Origin: a virus
DNA length: 64,000 bases
Virus record (IMG/VR): IMGVR_UViG_3300021960_000027
Coordinates: 1-64,000 of that record
Strand: one strand, 5' to 3'
Of this stretch, positions 15,717 to 24,074 are shown piece by piece. Positions within the stretch are counted from its first letter, which is position 1, and each line of letters begins with the position of its first letter. Below the pieces are notes generated by a model. It worked only from the letters and a program-made list of their open reading frames with translations, ran no database searches and was not told the origin of the DNA. The position numbers and the translations under genes are program-made.

Positions 15717-16763
15717 ATGGGCTACCCCTGCATCAAGTTGCAAATGCCATCAGCGATGAATGGCCTGAAGAATGGTCAGTTGCCAGAGTCTATGCTTGCT
15801 CGCGTTAAGACGGGTGGGCGTATGTACGCTCCTGTCGTTGAAGAGTTCAACAAGATGTATGACGCGGCTCTCGCGGCAGGACACAAACTCCGTAACGTTG
15901 GTGATTACCGTTCGTTCCAAAGCCAGTTGAACATGTTCATGGATCGCTATTCGACTACCGACTTTGGTCGTTCGCCACAGGTTGCTCGCCAATATGAAGG
16001 CAAGACTTGGTATCTCAAGCCCGGTAAGGCACCGTCCGCTGTTCCAGACCCGACCGGAACCAAGGGTTCCAACCACGGTTGGGGACTTGCTATTGACCTT
16101 GCGTATGAGGACAGTGCTGGCAAACTCCGCGGCATGGGTGGAGCCTGTTTCGACTGGCTCTGCGAGAATGCGCCAAAGTACGGCTTCTATCTTCAGACTT
16201 CTGACCGTAACTCTAAGTGGTGGGAAGCATGGCACTGGCAATATTGCTTGGGTGACGCAAAACCTGACCCTAACGCACAGCCAGAGGTTGAAAGTCTTCC
16301 AGCAGAGGCACAGGGCAACCAGTCTCTTCGTAAGGGAGCAAGGGGTGAAGCAGTCAAAGAAATCCAAAAGATTGTTGGGGCAAGCCCAGTAGACGGTGAC
16401 TGGGGTTCAAAGACTGATATCGCAGTTAAGGCTTGGCAAAAGAAGCACGGTCTACAAGCGGATGGTGTATGGGGCAACATGTCCAGCGAGCATGCCGCGA
16501 ACTGTGATTGCAATAAGAAGTCAACGCCTGCTCCTGCTCCTGCTCCTAAGGTCAGTTCACATCCGTATCCCGGCAAATCAATTCGTCGTGGTAGCAAGGG
16601 TGAAAGCGTCAAACTTGTTCAGGCAAAGGTTGGGGCAAAACCGGATGGAGATTTCGGACCGGCAACTGAGCGTTCAGTCAAGGCTTGGCAAAGCAAGCAC
16701 CCAGAGTGCGGTCCGAGCGATGGAGTAGTTGGTCCGAAAACTTGGGGAGTGATGTTTTCGTGA
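15717..16763 (+). CDS. Endolysin: M15 (VanY-type) peptidase plus two peptidoglycan-binding domains
   Basis: A 348-aa protein. The N-terminal half has SNHGWGLAID (residues 118-127) and EAWHW (170-174). These are the SxHxxGxAxD and ExxHW motifs of M15 D-Ala-D-Ala carboxypeptidases and L-alanyl-D-glutamate peptidases, giving zinc ligands H120, D127, H173 and catalytic E170. Two PG_binding_1-type repeats follow (about 197-262 and 283-348), joined by an Ala-Pro linker. It cleaves peptide stems of the host wall at the end of infection. AGGAG precedes the ATG, and a membrane protein overlaps its end. No signal peptide is seen, so export depends on the holin. Confidence 0.9.
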   Translation: MGYPCIKLQMPSAMNGLKNGQLPESMLARVKTGGRMYAPVVEEFNKMYDAALAAGHKLRNVGDYRSFQSQLNMFMDRYSTTDFGRSPQVARQYEGKTWYLKPGKAPSAVPDPTGTKGSNHGWGLAIDLAYEDSAGKLRGMGGACFDWLCENAPKYGFYLQTSDRNSKWWEAWHWQYCLGDAKPDPNAQPEVESLPAEAQGNQSLRKGARGEAVKEIQKIVGASPVDGDWGSKTDIAVKAWQKKHGLQADGVWGNMSSEHAANCDCNKKSTPAPAPAPKVSSHPYPGKSIRRGSKGESVKLVQAKVGAKPDGDFGPATERSVKAWQSKHPECGPSDGVVGPKTWGVMFS

Positions 16764-16984
16764 AAGATAAAACCATGTATGTACTGTCCGTTGGTGTCAT
16801 TATTGCCATCCTCGCGGCGATTGTTGGCGACTATGTCGTTGCCGCGATTGAGACGCAAACGACCAATGAAGCGGTTGAAGTCTCATCGGATGTGATGACG
16901 CTTGTCCAAACTGCCCTCGGCGGTGTTATTGGTATCCTTGGAGGTTACTTTGGTGCGAAGGGCATGAAGAAAGATGATGAATAA
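16760..16984 (+). CDS. Small membrane protein of the lysis cassette
   Basis: A 74-aa protein whose GTG start overlaps the endolysin stop (GTGA). It has an N-terminal transmembrane helix (VGVIIAILAAIVGDYVVAA), a polar loop and a second hydrophobic Gly-rich segment (ALGGVIGILGGYFGA) with a charged tail. It could be a third holin, an antiholin or a pinholin. Order and overlap tie it to lysis; the precise role is unknown. Confidence 0.7.
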   Translation: MKDKTMYVLSVGVIIAILAAIVGDYVVAAIETQTTNEAVEVSSDVMTLVQTALGGVIGILGGYFGAKGMKKDDE

Positions 16985-17008
16985 TGCCCTCGCATTTGAT
17001 GTAGAACG

Positions 17009-18616
17009 GTGAAAAGAAAACTTGCTTTTTTAAGTAAGTTTTTATTTGCTTCTGTTCTAGCCCTTGCTTGGCTATCTCCATCTCCTGCTTACGCATTCGC
17101 TTACACGGTCACTGAAGAGTCTGACTGGTATTTCACCATTGATAACGACAGCACTCTTGTTGTTATCTACGGAAACAGCAACGAGTCATGCGAAGCAGTC
17201 ACGACCGACCCATATCTGTGGCTGTATGACGACAACCCTGAATCAACGGGTGATCTGATCGCCCAGAATGATGACGGCAACCACAACTCCAATGACCAGT
17301 GTGTGTCGTCGAAAATCTACACGACCTTGAACGCTGGCGACTATAGATTGCGCGCAGGCTACTGCTGTTCTCAGGTAGGTCTTGGTAATACGAATGATTG
17401 GGGTGACGGTACATACGAAATCGTCACGGATTTAACGTTTGATGGTGCTTCACCGAACGTCCCTACAACGACCACCACAAGTACGTCAACAACCACTAGC
17501 ACAACCACCTCTACTACAACTACGACAACCGAACCTCAAACAATCGGACCGCCGATGAATTTGGTGGCAGAGTTAACTAGCGAGGGTGTGTTGCTTGATT
17601 GGGATGCACCAAACATTGGCAACGTTGACCCTGAGCGTTACGCAATATCTTGGAGAATTCCACCCGATGCTGGCTGGGGTGTTGCCACAGGAAATGTGGG
17701 CGACGAAAACGCTCTCAATACTGAAATTACCCTTGGATTTAATTTGTTTGAATCGACTGGTGGTTTAGACAAAACGTATGTTTTCGATGTTCGTTCAGAC
17801 AACGACACTTTGTCAATGTACTCTGGCTGGTCAAACCAAGTTGAGTTATCCGTTTCTGCTCCAGTGGTTACAACTACTTCAACTACCACCAGCACAACAA
17901 CAAGTACCACTACCAGCACTACCAGCACTACTACCACCAGCACTACTACAACAACCACCACTGTCCCCCCAACAACTACTCTGCCCCCAACAACAACGAT
18001 ATGGATACCACCAACAACGACAACTATTGCCCCGGTAGTGACCTCTACCACAGTCGCTCCAACAACACTTCCACCAACGACGGTTCCGACAACTACGTCT
18101 TTACCCCCGTCAACATCAACCAGCACCATTCCACCATCGACATCTACGACGACTACTATTTTGCCAACTACTACGACGGTGCGTGTGATAAGCACCTCAT
18201 CAACCTCCACCACAACTACGACTGAAGTTCCTAAAACGGTAGTTGTTTCAGAAAGTCAAGAAATCGTCTTAGAGAAAATTGAAGACGAAGAATTGTACGA
18301 AGAGGTTGTTTCGGTTCTTCAAGATGATGTTTCTGTGGAAGACGTTGTCGCCCTTGTAACAGACGAGGGATTTGAGGATTTGGATGACGGAGTTTTGGTA
18401 ATTGTCGCAGAAGCACTGTCGGATGCGCCAAAAGAGGTTAAAGAAGAGTTTGAAGATCAAGTTGATATTTTTGGAAACGATGCTTTTAATTCTTACGTTC
18501 CAGCGGACAGTAAAGTTCCAGTAAGTACAAGAAGAAGCATTATTGCCGTAACAGCCGCGGTGACAGCCAGCAGTTCCATTTCAGGAGGATCAGTACAGAG
18601 AAGAACGAAGCATTAA
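17009..18616 (+). CDS. Secreted Thr-rich FN3 protein
   Basis: A 535-aa protein with a Sec-type signal peptide (VKRKLAFLSKFL, a hydrophobic core, then a cleavage site near AYAF). A beta domain with several Cys follows, then a Thr/Ser linker, a fibronectin type III-like domain (about 185-290) and a long TTTxP-rich linker (about 290-410). An acidic domain comes next, and a C-terminal hydrophobic stretch (SIIAVTAAVTASS) ends in basic residues. This matches actinobacterial cell-surface proteins more than phage structural ones. It may be a host-derived moron acting at the cell envelope. It is odd inside a lysis/head region. Confidence 0.78.
   Translation: MKRKLAFLSKFLFASVLALAWLSPSPAYAFAYTVTEESDWYFTIDNDSTLVVIYGNSNESCEAVTTDPYLWLYDDNPESTGDLIAQNDDGNHNSNDQCVSSKIYTTLNAGDYRLRAGYCCSQVGLGNTNDWGDGTYEIVTDLTFDGASPNVPTTTTTSTSTTTSTTTSTTTTTTEPQTIGPPMNLVAELTSEGVLLDWDAPNIGNVDPERYAISWRIPPDAGWGVATGNVGDENALNTEITLGFNLFESTGGLDKTYVFDVRSDNDTLSMYSGWSNQVELSVSAPVVTTTSTTTSTTTSTTTSTTSTTTTSTTTTTTTVPPTTTLPPTTTIWIPPTTTTIAPVVTSTTVAPTTLPPTTVPTTTSLPPSTSTSTIPPSTSTTTTILPTTTTVRVISTSSTSTTTTTEVPKTVVVSESQEIVLEKIEDEELYEEVVSVLQDDVSVEDVVALVTDEGFEDLDDGVLVIVAEALSDAPKEVKEEFEDQVDIFGNDAFNSYVPADSKVPVSTRRSIIAVTAAVTASSSISGGSVQRRTKH
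17461..18225 (+). repeat. Low-complexity Thr/Pro codon repeats
   Basis: Two ACN-rich tracts (about 17461-17535 and 17866-18225) encode Thr/Ser/Pro linkers within the secreted protein. They also create a spurious valine-rich open frame on the minus strand. Confidence 0.8.
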
Positions 18617-18626
18617 GGAAGCATCC

Positions 18627-18785
18627 ATGAAGTACATCAAAGAGTTATTAGCACTGGGATTTACTATCGGTGGAACCCTTCTCGTTCTCCTGACGCTCTC
18701 TGGGTCTACTTTGACTTGGGCTATCTGGATTTCTATTTGCTCCCTTGTCGCTCACATGATTTCGGTTGGAATGCCAGAAGATTGA
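18627..18785 (+). CDS. Small membrane protein (52 aa)
   Basis: A short frame from ATG 18627 with AAGGAAG upstream. It encodes two hydrophobic segments (LALGFTIGGTLLVLLTLSG and WAIWISICSLVAHMI) and an acidic end. It fills the gap between the secreted protein and a phage promoter motif. It is probably the last gene of the lysis cassette. Function unknown. Confidence 0.66.
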   Translation: MKYIKELLALGFTIGGTLLVLLTLSGSTLTWAIWISICSLVAHMISVGMPED

Positions 18786-18814
18786 GTTGTATTTAAAAAA
18801 ACTTTTGTCGTGAC

Positions 18815-18846
18815 ACTGTCTGAGGTGTGCAAACTCACTCAAGGAT
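18815..18846 (+). promoter_or_regulatory. Candidate phage late promoter motif
   Basis: ACACTGTC ending at 18820, 20 nt, then AAGGAT (18841-18846). It is upstream of the decoration and capsid genes, in the only gap before them. The second half is a weaker match. Confidence 0.45.
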
Positions 18847-18906
18847 GTGGAGAGGCACTTCCGCTGATCCATTTCCATTCACTGAGATTTAGAAGGGATA
18901 CGGCGC

Positions 18907-19449
18907 ATGCTTCGTACATCGCTTGACAAGGCGTACATCAAGCGCACGCTTCGCCCCCTCTACGCGTGGTCGCAGGCAACTCCGGTTGATTGCGAGTTGG
19001 ATTCGTCATGGGCAAAAGGTTCGGATATTTATCCGGGCATGGTTGCTATGCGAGCCAACAGTGCCGCGAGTGGAGCAAGCGAAGTTGTGACGCTACTGGA
19101 CGGGACTGGGACTCCGTTTGGTTTGTTCGGTCTTTACATTGCACCAACCTACGGTATTGATGAGGTTGCCGATCAGGGCGTTAACAGCGTTCCTGTTTGG
19201 GTTCTCTCGCCAGACGCAGAGTTTGAGGTTGATGCTCCTGCATTTGATTCATCGGCTACTTGGACGTTCCCGACCAACGGCACAGACCTTTTGGTTCATG
19301 CTTACACGGGTGCATCTTCAACCGATGCTGGTGTTCTTTGCCCTGCCGGTGCTACTGGTGCTTCGGCAAAGCCTGTTGCACGGGCGGTTCGTCGTCCTAG
19401 CACCAACACCCTTGTTATCCGCGGACTCGGCACCTCTGGTGCATACTGA
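18907..19449 (+). CDS. Putative head decoration protein
   Basis: A 180-aa beta-rich protein placed immediately before the major capsid gene, behind a phage-type promoter motif. The pattern of a promoter, a small beta-rich protein and then the capsid gene is common for lambda D-like stabilisers. Segments such as GMVAMRANSAASG and LLVHAYTGASSTDAGVLCP fit that fold class. No direct family match is known to me. Copy number should be high if it decorates the capsid. Confidence 0.62.
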   Translation: MLRTSLDKAYIKRTLRPLYAWSQATPVDCELDSSWAKGSDIYPGMVAMRANSAASGASEVVTLLDGTGTPFGLFGLYIAPTYGIDEVADQGVNSVPVWVLSPDAEFEVDAPAFDSSATWTFPTNGTDLLVHAYTGASSTDAGVLCPAGATGASAKPVARAVRRPSTNTLVIRGLGTSGAY

Positions 19450-19466
19450 TCTGAGAGGAAAGAATA

Positions 19467-20456
19467 ATGAGTAACCTTAACCTCGCAGGCGGTTTGAAGC
19501 CCCGTGTTGCTAAGAAGAGCGACGATTACGTTTCAGAGATTCTGAAGCGTCGTGGCAACAACGAAGGGACTGGCCTTTCAACCGAGGCCAAGATGAAGAA
19601 GATGGCTCTCATCCTTAGCGATGAGTCAAATGGCATCCGTCGTCTTGGCGTTGGAATGATCGGTCCAATCCAGTTGAAGTTGCGTTATCAGGGTATCGTC
19701 CGCAACGTTCTCATCGAAGACCCGGTGACCCCCGGTACTCCGGTTGAGTACGATGTGTTTGACGATCTTGGTCAGGCATACATCATGTCTGGTACTGACG
19801 GCGAAGTTCGCATTCAGCCATTTGAGGGCAAGCGTGTGCCAGTGCGGTTCTTCCGTATTGCTTCACAGCCTGCAATCCGTAAGGAAGACCTCTACTACCT
19901 CCGTATTAATGCGGTGGAGCAGGCGCAGGATGAGACGAAGCAGGCAATTATGAAGCAGGAAGATGCTCGTCTGATGACGCTTCTCGCTTCGGCTCTGTCT
20001 GACTATGGTAGCCGTTCGGATCACTCTGTCTCACCGACCCACACGGTCACCGAGACTGGTTCGTACTTCTCGCCAGACACGCTGTACAGCACTGTTTCGC
20101 TGATTGACCAGCACGAACTTGAGGCTTCACGGCTTCTCGTTTCACCTTCGGACTACCGTGACTTCTATCGTTGGAGCATCAACGAGACGGGCTGGGCGTT
20201 CAAGGATCGTGTTGTCGCAGGCGAAAAGGTCACGACCTTCGGTGAATTCCAGATCGCTCGTTCGATCATGGTTGACGCTGGTTCGATGTGGCTCCTGCCT
20301 TCACCAGAATTCCTCGGTGTCTTCCCCGTCCTCTACTCGTTGGACGTTGAAGAGAACCATCAGGTGGAATCCTTCTGGAAGGGCTGGGTCTTTGACGAGA
20401 TGGTGTCAATGGCTATCCTCAACCCTCGCGGTATTGCGAAGATGGTCAAGCCCTGA
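19467..20456 (+). CDS. Major capsid protein
   Basis: A 329-aa protein with GAGAGGAAAG upstream of ATG. It resembles HK97-fold capsid proteins of large actinophages. There is an acidic-basic N-arm, then a long region of strands and helices, with YYLRINAVEQAQDETKQAI as the likely spine helix. A late domain (VSPSDYRDFYRW, then FLGVFPVLYSLDVE) resembles capsid P-domains of the encapsulin-like group. The N-terminal LKPRVAKK contains an RVA peptide similar to the proposed protease sites. A strong terminator follows. Position after scaffold and decoration genes supports the call. Confidence 0.85.
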   Translation: MSNLNLAGGLKPRVAKKSDDYVSEILKRRGNNEGTGLSTEAKMKKMALILSDESNGIRRLGVGMIGPIQLKLRYQGIVRNVLIEDPVTPGTPVEYDVFDDLGQAYIMSGTDGEVRIQPFEGKRVPVRFFRIASQPAIRKEDLYYLRINAVEQAQDETKQAIMKQEDARLMTLLASALSDYGSRSDHSVSPTHTVTETGSYFSPDTLYSTVSLIDQHELEASRLLVSPSDYRDFYRWSINETGWAFKDRVVAGEKVTTFGEFQIARSIMVDAGSMWLLPSPEFLGVFPVLYSLDVEENHQVESFWKGWVFDEMVSMAILNPRGIAKMVKP

Positions 20457-20500
20457 TCGTTTAGGTCAGTAATCCCCTAGTCGTTGGGTAATCGACTAAT

Positions 20501-20545
20501 GAAGGGTCACTCTTGGTTTTACTGAGAGTGACCCTTCTGATTTTC
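20501..20545 (+). terminator. Terminator after the capsid gene
   Basis: A perfect 13-bp stem (20501-20513 with 20525-20537) with an 11-nt loop, followed by TGATTTT. A smaller hairpin TAGTCG/CGACTA lies just upstream (about 20479-20498). A new promoter motif follows at 20555. Confidence 0.8.
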
Positions 20546-20554
20546 TCTGGTCAC

Positions 20555-20586
20555 ACTGTCTTTGTGACCTCAACTGCATACAAGTA
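20555..20586 (+). promoter_or_regulatory. Candidate phage late promoter motif
   Basis: ACACTGTC ending at 20560, 20 nt, then CAAGTA (20581-20586). It sits directly after the capsid terminator and 37 nt before the next ATG. Confidence 0.5.
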
Positions 20587-20623
20587 ATGGAATCCGTTCT
20601 TCAACACAACACGGGAGTGCGAA

Positions 20624-21181
20624 ATGGCACAGATTGTTCAAGTTAAAGCAGGTCAGGATGAGGTTCGCCTTCCAGACCGTGTTACACACACTGCTACCGA
20701 CAAGGTTCTTCTAACTGATGCTCAGTTTGATTCACTCAATTCTGGTGCATTTACTTCAGTTTTGACTGACCTCGGACCGGGCATTATGGCCGCGGTTGTT
20801 GACTTGACTGACGCAGATGCAGACGCAAAGACCATTGCTACGTTCACTCCGGGCTTTGCCGGTGTCATCCGTAGCGTTGTTGCCATCGTTTCGACCGCGG
20901 CAACGACTTCAGGTAAGTCAGCAACGGTTGGTGTTTTTGTTGATGGAACCGAGATCAACGGTGGTCGCATTGCGCTCACTTCAGCAAATGCGACTCCAGT
21001 CGGCACGGTTCTTGGTGCAACCAATGTGACCTTCTCGTCGGCTAACCCGAACAACTTTAGTTCTACAGATTCGATTACAATTAAGACGGTTGCCGCGCCC
21101 ACAACTTTTGCTGAGGGAACGGTTGCTTTCGTGGTGTTCCTTGAGCCGACTGTGGCGAAGAACACTTTCGTAATTGACTGA
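20624..21181 (+). CDS. Putative head fibre or decoration protein
   Basis: A 185-aa Thr/Ala/Val-rich protein that looks wholly beta-structured (for example GFAGVIRSVVAIVSTAAT, TVGVFVDGTEINGG). It has a good start with GGGAGTG upstream. It has its own promoter motif and is bounded by strong hairpins on both sides, suggesting abundant, separately controlled expression, as expected for a capsid surface protein. A specific fold or receptor role cannot be assigned. Confidence 0.62.
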   Translation: MAQIVQVKAGQDEVRLPDRVTHTATDKVLLTDAQFDSLNSGAFTSVLTDLGPGIMAAVVDLTDADADAKTIATFTPGFAGVIRSVVAIVSTAATTSGKSATVGVFVDGTEINGGRIALTSANATPVGTVLGATNVTFSSANPNNFSSTDSITIKTVAAPTTFAEGTVAFVVFLEPTVAKNTFVID

Positions 21182-21188
21182 TAAAATC

Positions 21189-21233
21189 GCTCCCCGACTG
21201 GTACTTTGGCTGGTTGGGCACCAGTCGGGGAGC
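21189..21233 (+). terminator. 13-bp hairpin without U-tract
   Basis: GCTCCCCGACTGG (21189-21201) pairs perfectly with its complement at 21221-21233; the loop is 19 nt. No T-run follows. It may be an actinobacterial-style terminator lacking U residues or an mRNA-stabilising or processing hairpin. Confidence 0.5.
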
Positions 21234-21268
21234 AAACCAGCAAGCCCTACAGCCAAGGAGAAAATGCT

Positions 21269-21652
21269 ATGCCAGTAGCAGTGCGTAACTTGAAGAATAC
21301 GGTAACAACCTTTAATGATCCACCTTCAAAAGTGAATCTTGAGTGGGCACCGAAGGAAGACAAGAATGGAAATGACATTCAAGTTGTTCCAGATGCAGTT
21401 CTGGAGCATCCGTCATTTCTGCGTGCAGTTGGTATCGGAATCTTTGAAATTGTTGAAGATGACGATGCAATTAAGGAGTCAGTCGCGGCGCAAGCAAGCC
21501 GTTACGCCTCCAGCCAGAGCAAGGAACAGGATGCTCTTGCTGGCTTGATTGATCGGTCGCAAGACGGTCGTGACATCGTTATTTCAGAAGAGGACATGCA
21601 GACGCACATTAGTCGCATGAGCAAGGGACAAGGAACGAATCTTGATGTCTGA
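21269..21652 (+). CDS. Hypothetical head-region protein
   Basis: A 127-aa protein. ATG 21269 has AAGGAG 8 nt upstream. A beta-strand N-terminal part (MPVAVRNLKNTVTTF) is followed by VPDAVLEHPSFLRAVGIGIFEIV and a polar C-terminus. It overlaps the next gene by 8 nt. Position between head fibre and connector genes suggests a minor virion or assembly protein. No family is recognised. Confidence 0.7.
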   Translation: MPVAVRNLKNTVTTFNDPPSKVNLEWAPKEDKNGNDIQVVPDAVLEHPSFLRAVGIGIFEIVEDDDAIKESVAAQASRYASSQSKEQDALAGLIDRSQDGRDIVISEEDMQTHISRMSKGQGTNLDV

Positions 21653-21860
21653 TGGAGTTGTTGGTACAGTAGGAGCAACACCGGCTTACCCAGATGGGGA
21701 TAACACCCCCATCCAGTCTGTGGCTGTTGAAGAAGTAGAAGTGGTCGCTGAGACGGTTGTTGCTGAAGAGCCTGCCGTTGAGGAAGTTGCAGATGCTCCT
21801 GCGGAAGTTTCCGAAGAAACTGTCGCTGAGAAGCCTGCGAAGAAGACCACCAAGAAGTGA
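21645..21860 (+). CDS. Small acidic low-complexity protein
   Basis: A 71-aa protein starting inside the end of the preceding gene. It is dominated by Val, Glu and Ala (VEEVEVVAETVVAEEP) with a Lys-rich end (EKPAKKTTKK). Low complexity makes homology uninformative. The overlap suggests coupled translation. Function unknown. Confidence 0.6.
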   Translation: MSDGVVGTVGATPAYPDGDNTPIQSVAVEEVEVVAETVVAEEPAVEEVADAPAEVSEETVAEKPAKKTTKK

Positions 21861-21897
21861 TCTTCGCGGCTTCTCCTAGTATTGGGGAGCAAGCAAA

Positions 21898-22578
21898 ATG
21901 CCAAGTGTAAGTGCAAGATTGGGTCTAAGCCGACCTCTATCTAGCGATGCCTTTGCTACGACAGATTTCTACGACAACTACACGTTGTTGGACAACTATC
22001 CGGGTACTTACATTTGTACCTCAAGTACGCGTCCAACAACGTGGGGTAGTTCTCAGACAGGGATGGAAATCTTTGAAACAGATAGCCTTCTTCGTTGGTA
22101 TTGGTCTGGCACGGCATTCGTTAGGCATTCAGCCGAGGGCGTTCTTGGTCAGTCTGATGTGACTTCAGATTTTAGTACCACAGCAACTTCATCTACCTCT
22201 ACTTCCCCATCTCCTACTGCAATCACCACGACAGTAACTGTTCCTGCAACACATTCGACTTCTACAACGAAGAGAATTCGTGTTACAGCGTCGTTCTATC
22301 GAATCGATAATACTGCTGGAGTAGCAAACGCTACTATCTATGCAGATAGCGATTTGCTTTTTAGTGCTTCGGTTCGTGGAAAGACGGATGCGGAAACAGA
22401 CCCTATGGATTGGGCAAGTGGTGGTACTTTTGTTGCATACCATGCGCCCGCTGTTGCAGGTGGTTCAATAACCTACACGTTTAGGATTAACTCTCTCGCG
22501 GCATCTACGGGAACAACTACGCTAAGGGCATCTGCCACGGCTCCTGCCTTCCTCACTGTAGAGGAAGTTGGGGTCTAA
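21898..22578 (+). CDS. Putative minor virion protein
   Basis: A 226-aa Ser/Thr-rich protein with GGGGAG upstream of ATG. The N-terminal part is about 80 residues with aromatic motifs (DNYTLLDNYPGTY, LLRWYWSGTAF). A Thr linker follows, then a C-terminal beta sandwich (ASFYRIDNTAGVANATIYAD). This layout is typical of phage surface or fibre proteins. It lies directly before the connector genes. Confidence 0.65.
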   Translation: MPSVSARLGLSRPLSSDAFATTDFYDNYTLLDNYPGTYICTSSTRPTTWGSSQTGMEIFETDSLLRWYWSGTAFVRHSAEGVLGQSDVTSDFSTTATSSTSTSPSPTAITTTVTVPATHSTSTTKRIRVTASFYRIDNTAGVANATIYADSDLLFSASVRGKTDAETDPMDWASGGTFVAYHAPAVAGGSITYTFRINSLAASTGTTTLRASATAPAFLTVEEVGV

Positions 22579-23424
22579 ATGGCGAATTTCCTGTTTGTCT
22601 CTCGCTACAGCATTGCGAACGCTGACCTAACTGTTATTAACGGTTCAGGGGCAATCGTTGATGCTGATAGCGATTCAGTTACTGGAGCGTTACACAATTA
22701 CGGTGACGATTCAGAAATCTTTTCTCGCTCTGCGGTCAAGATTGACACTGGTATTTACCGAATCACTCTTTCTTCGGTTGAGACAAACACGCCCGGATTG
22801 TTCTATCTTAAGTTTTCGTACACTCTTGGGTCTGCTCAGGAGTACAGAACTGATGTAGAAATTCCTCAGACTTCTGCCCCATTGTATGAGGCTTTGTCGG
22901 AGGGCATGCGAGACATTATTGAGTCTGTTTGGATGCGTTTCTCTGACCTGTTCGATAGCGCAGTCGGCGGTCCGCACCTGAAAGAATATTCTCAATCTAA
23001 CTTTGGTCGTGAGCGCATTGCAGAGTTGCTTCGTGTCGCGGTAGGCAGGCTTAACACGGTCAGTCAGCCATATCAATCGTATGGGATTACGGGCGACAGC
23101 GAATTCCCGATTGTGCAGTGGGGAGCGTTGCTGGAGCAGGCGACAATGGTTGAGGCGATTAAGCATCTTATGCGTTCGTACGTTGAACAGCCGAGTGCCC
23201 AAGGCATTCAGTCTGCTCGTCTTGACCGACGAGATTATTTGAATCGTTGGGAAACAGTGTTGCGGATTGAAGAGTCGACGCTGACCTCTCAATTAGACAT
23301 TTTCAAGATGGCAAGCATGAATCTTGGACAGCCTTCAATTATGGTTGCTGGTGGTGTGTACGGAAATCTCCGTCGAAACGCACCTCCTGCTCGCCCACAC
23401 CACAGACCGCCTATTGTTTACTGA
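22579..23424 (+). CDS. Putative head-tail connector protein
   Basis: A 281-aa protein starting immediately after the previous stop. The N-terminal 110 residues are beta-rich. A helical core (ERIAELLRVAVGRLNTVSQ, then a long helix around EQATMVEAIKHLMRSYVEQ) resembles connector proteins of actinophages. KMASMN near residue 244 matches the ASMN peptide of the 1694 gene. Location between capsid and tail supports a neck function. Confidence 0.62.
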   Translation: MANFLFVSRYSIANADLTVINGSGAIVDADSDSVTGALHNYGDDSEIFSRSAVKIDTGIYRITLSSVETNTPGLFYLKFSYTLGSAQEYRTDVEIPQTSAPLYEALSEGMRDIIESVWMRFSDLFDSAVGGPHLKEYSQSNFGRERIAELLRVAVGRLNTVSQPYQSYGITGDSEFPIVQWGALLEQATMVEAIKHLMRSYVEQPSAQGIQSARLDRRDYLNRWETVLRIEESTLTSQLDIFKMASMNLGQPSIMVAGGVYGNLRRNAPPARPHHRPPIVY

Positions 23425-23434
23425 GGTGGTGTAA

Positions 23435-24073
23435 GTGCCTAGACCACCACTTCAAAACAGACACGCTTACGCTAGGGATCAGGAGCAGTTACGGCACGAT
23501 GATGCCGCGAACTGGTTCGGGGAAATGACCGCCTTTATTTTGTGGTGGTCAATTATTGATTTTGAGAACGGCGATGTAGAACGTTGTTCTACCTGCTACA
23601 CGCCACTTGGTGACATCGCTGATGTGTACAAGCAGGCATCAGAGTCGCATTGCACAAACTGTTATGGGACAACATTTGAGGGCGGTTACCGTGCCCTTAT
23701 TTATCGACCGGCGTTGTGGAATATTGACGATTCGTCTGAGGAAGTCAGAAAGCGTGGTCTTGCGACATCACGTTCTTGCACAATCCAGCCAGTCGGTGGA
23801 ATTCGCTTTAGAGACAATGACATAGCGGTTCGTTCAGATGGAACTAGGTGGCGTTTTAACCAGCCACAGGTTTCTCTGTTGACAACTGGGTTCGGTCCGA
23901 ACTCTGTGTATACCGACCAAATTGGTTCAGTGCTTTCTGGGTACATGGATGACGAAACAATGCCATCTCATCTGCCAACTGTTGACATGATTTTTTTGCA
24001 AAACTCTGGTTGGAATCCAGAATTGCCCTATCCATCAACTCCACCTGATGTCATCAGAGGGAGCCTTCTTTGA
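23435..24073 (+). CDS. Putative neck protein with zinc motif
   Basis: A 212-aa protein from GTG 23435 with GAGGTGG upstream. CSTCYTPLG and CTNCYGTTFEGG form a four-cysteine zinc site, followed by a beta-rich domain with RALIYRPALWN. Similar zinc-containing neck proteins occur in phage head-tail regions. It is followed after one base by the next gene. The exact position in the neck is unknown. Confidence 0.62.
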   Translation: MPRPPLQNRHAYARDQEQLRHDDAANWFGEMTAFILWWSIIDFENGDVERCSTCYTPLGDIADVYKQASESHCTNCYGTTFEGGYRALIYRPALWNIDDSSEEVRKRGLATSRSCTIQPVGGIRFRDNDIAVRSDGTRWRFNQPQVSLLTTGFGPNSVYTDQIGSVLSGYMDDETMPSHLPTVDMIFLQNSGWNPELPYPSTPPDVIRGSLL

Positions 24074-24074
24074 T

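Noticed and set aside
17638-18213. 191-codon valine-rich minus-strand ORF
   Set aside because: It is the complement of the Thr-codon repeats of the secreted protein; its composition is an artefact of that low complexity.
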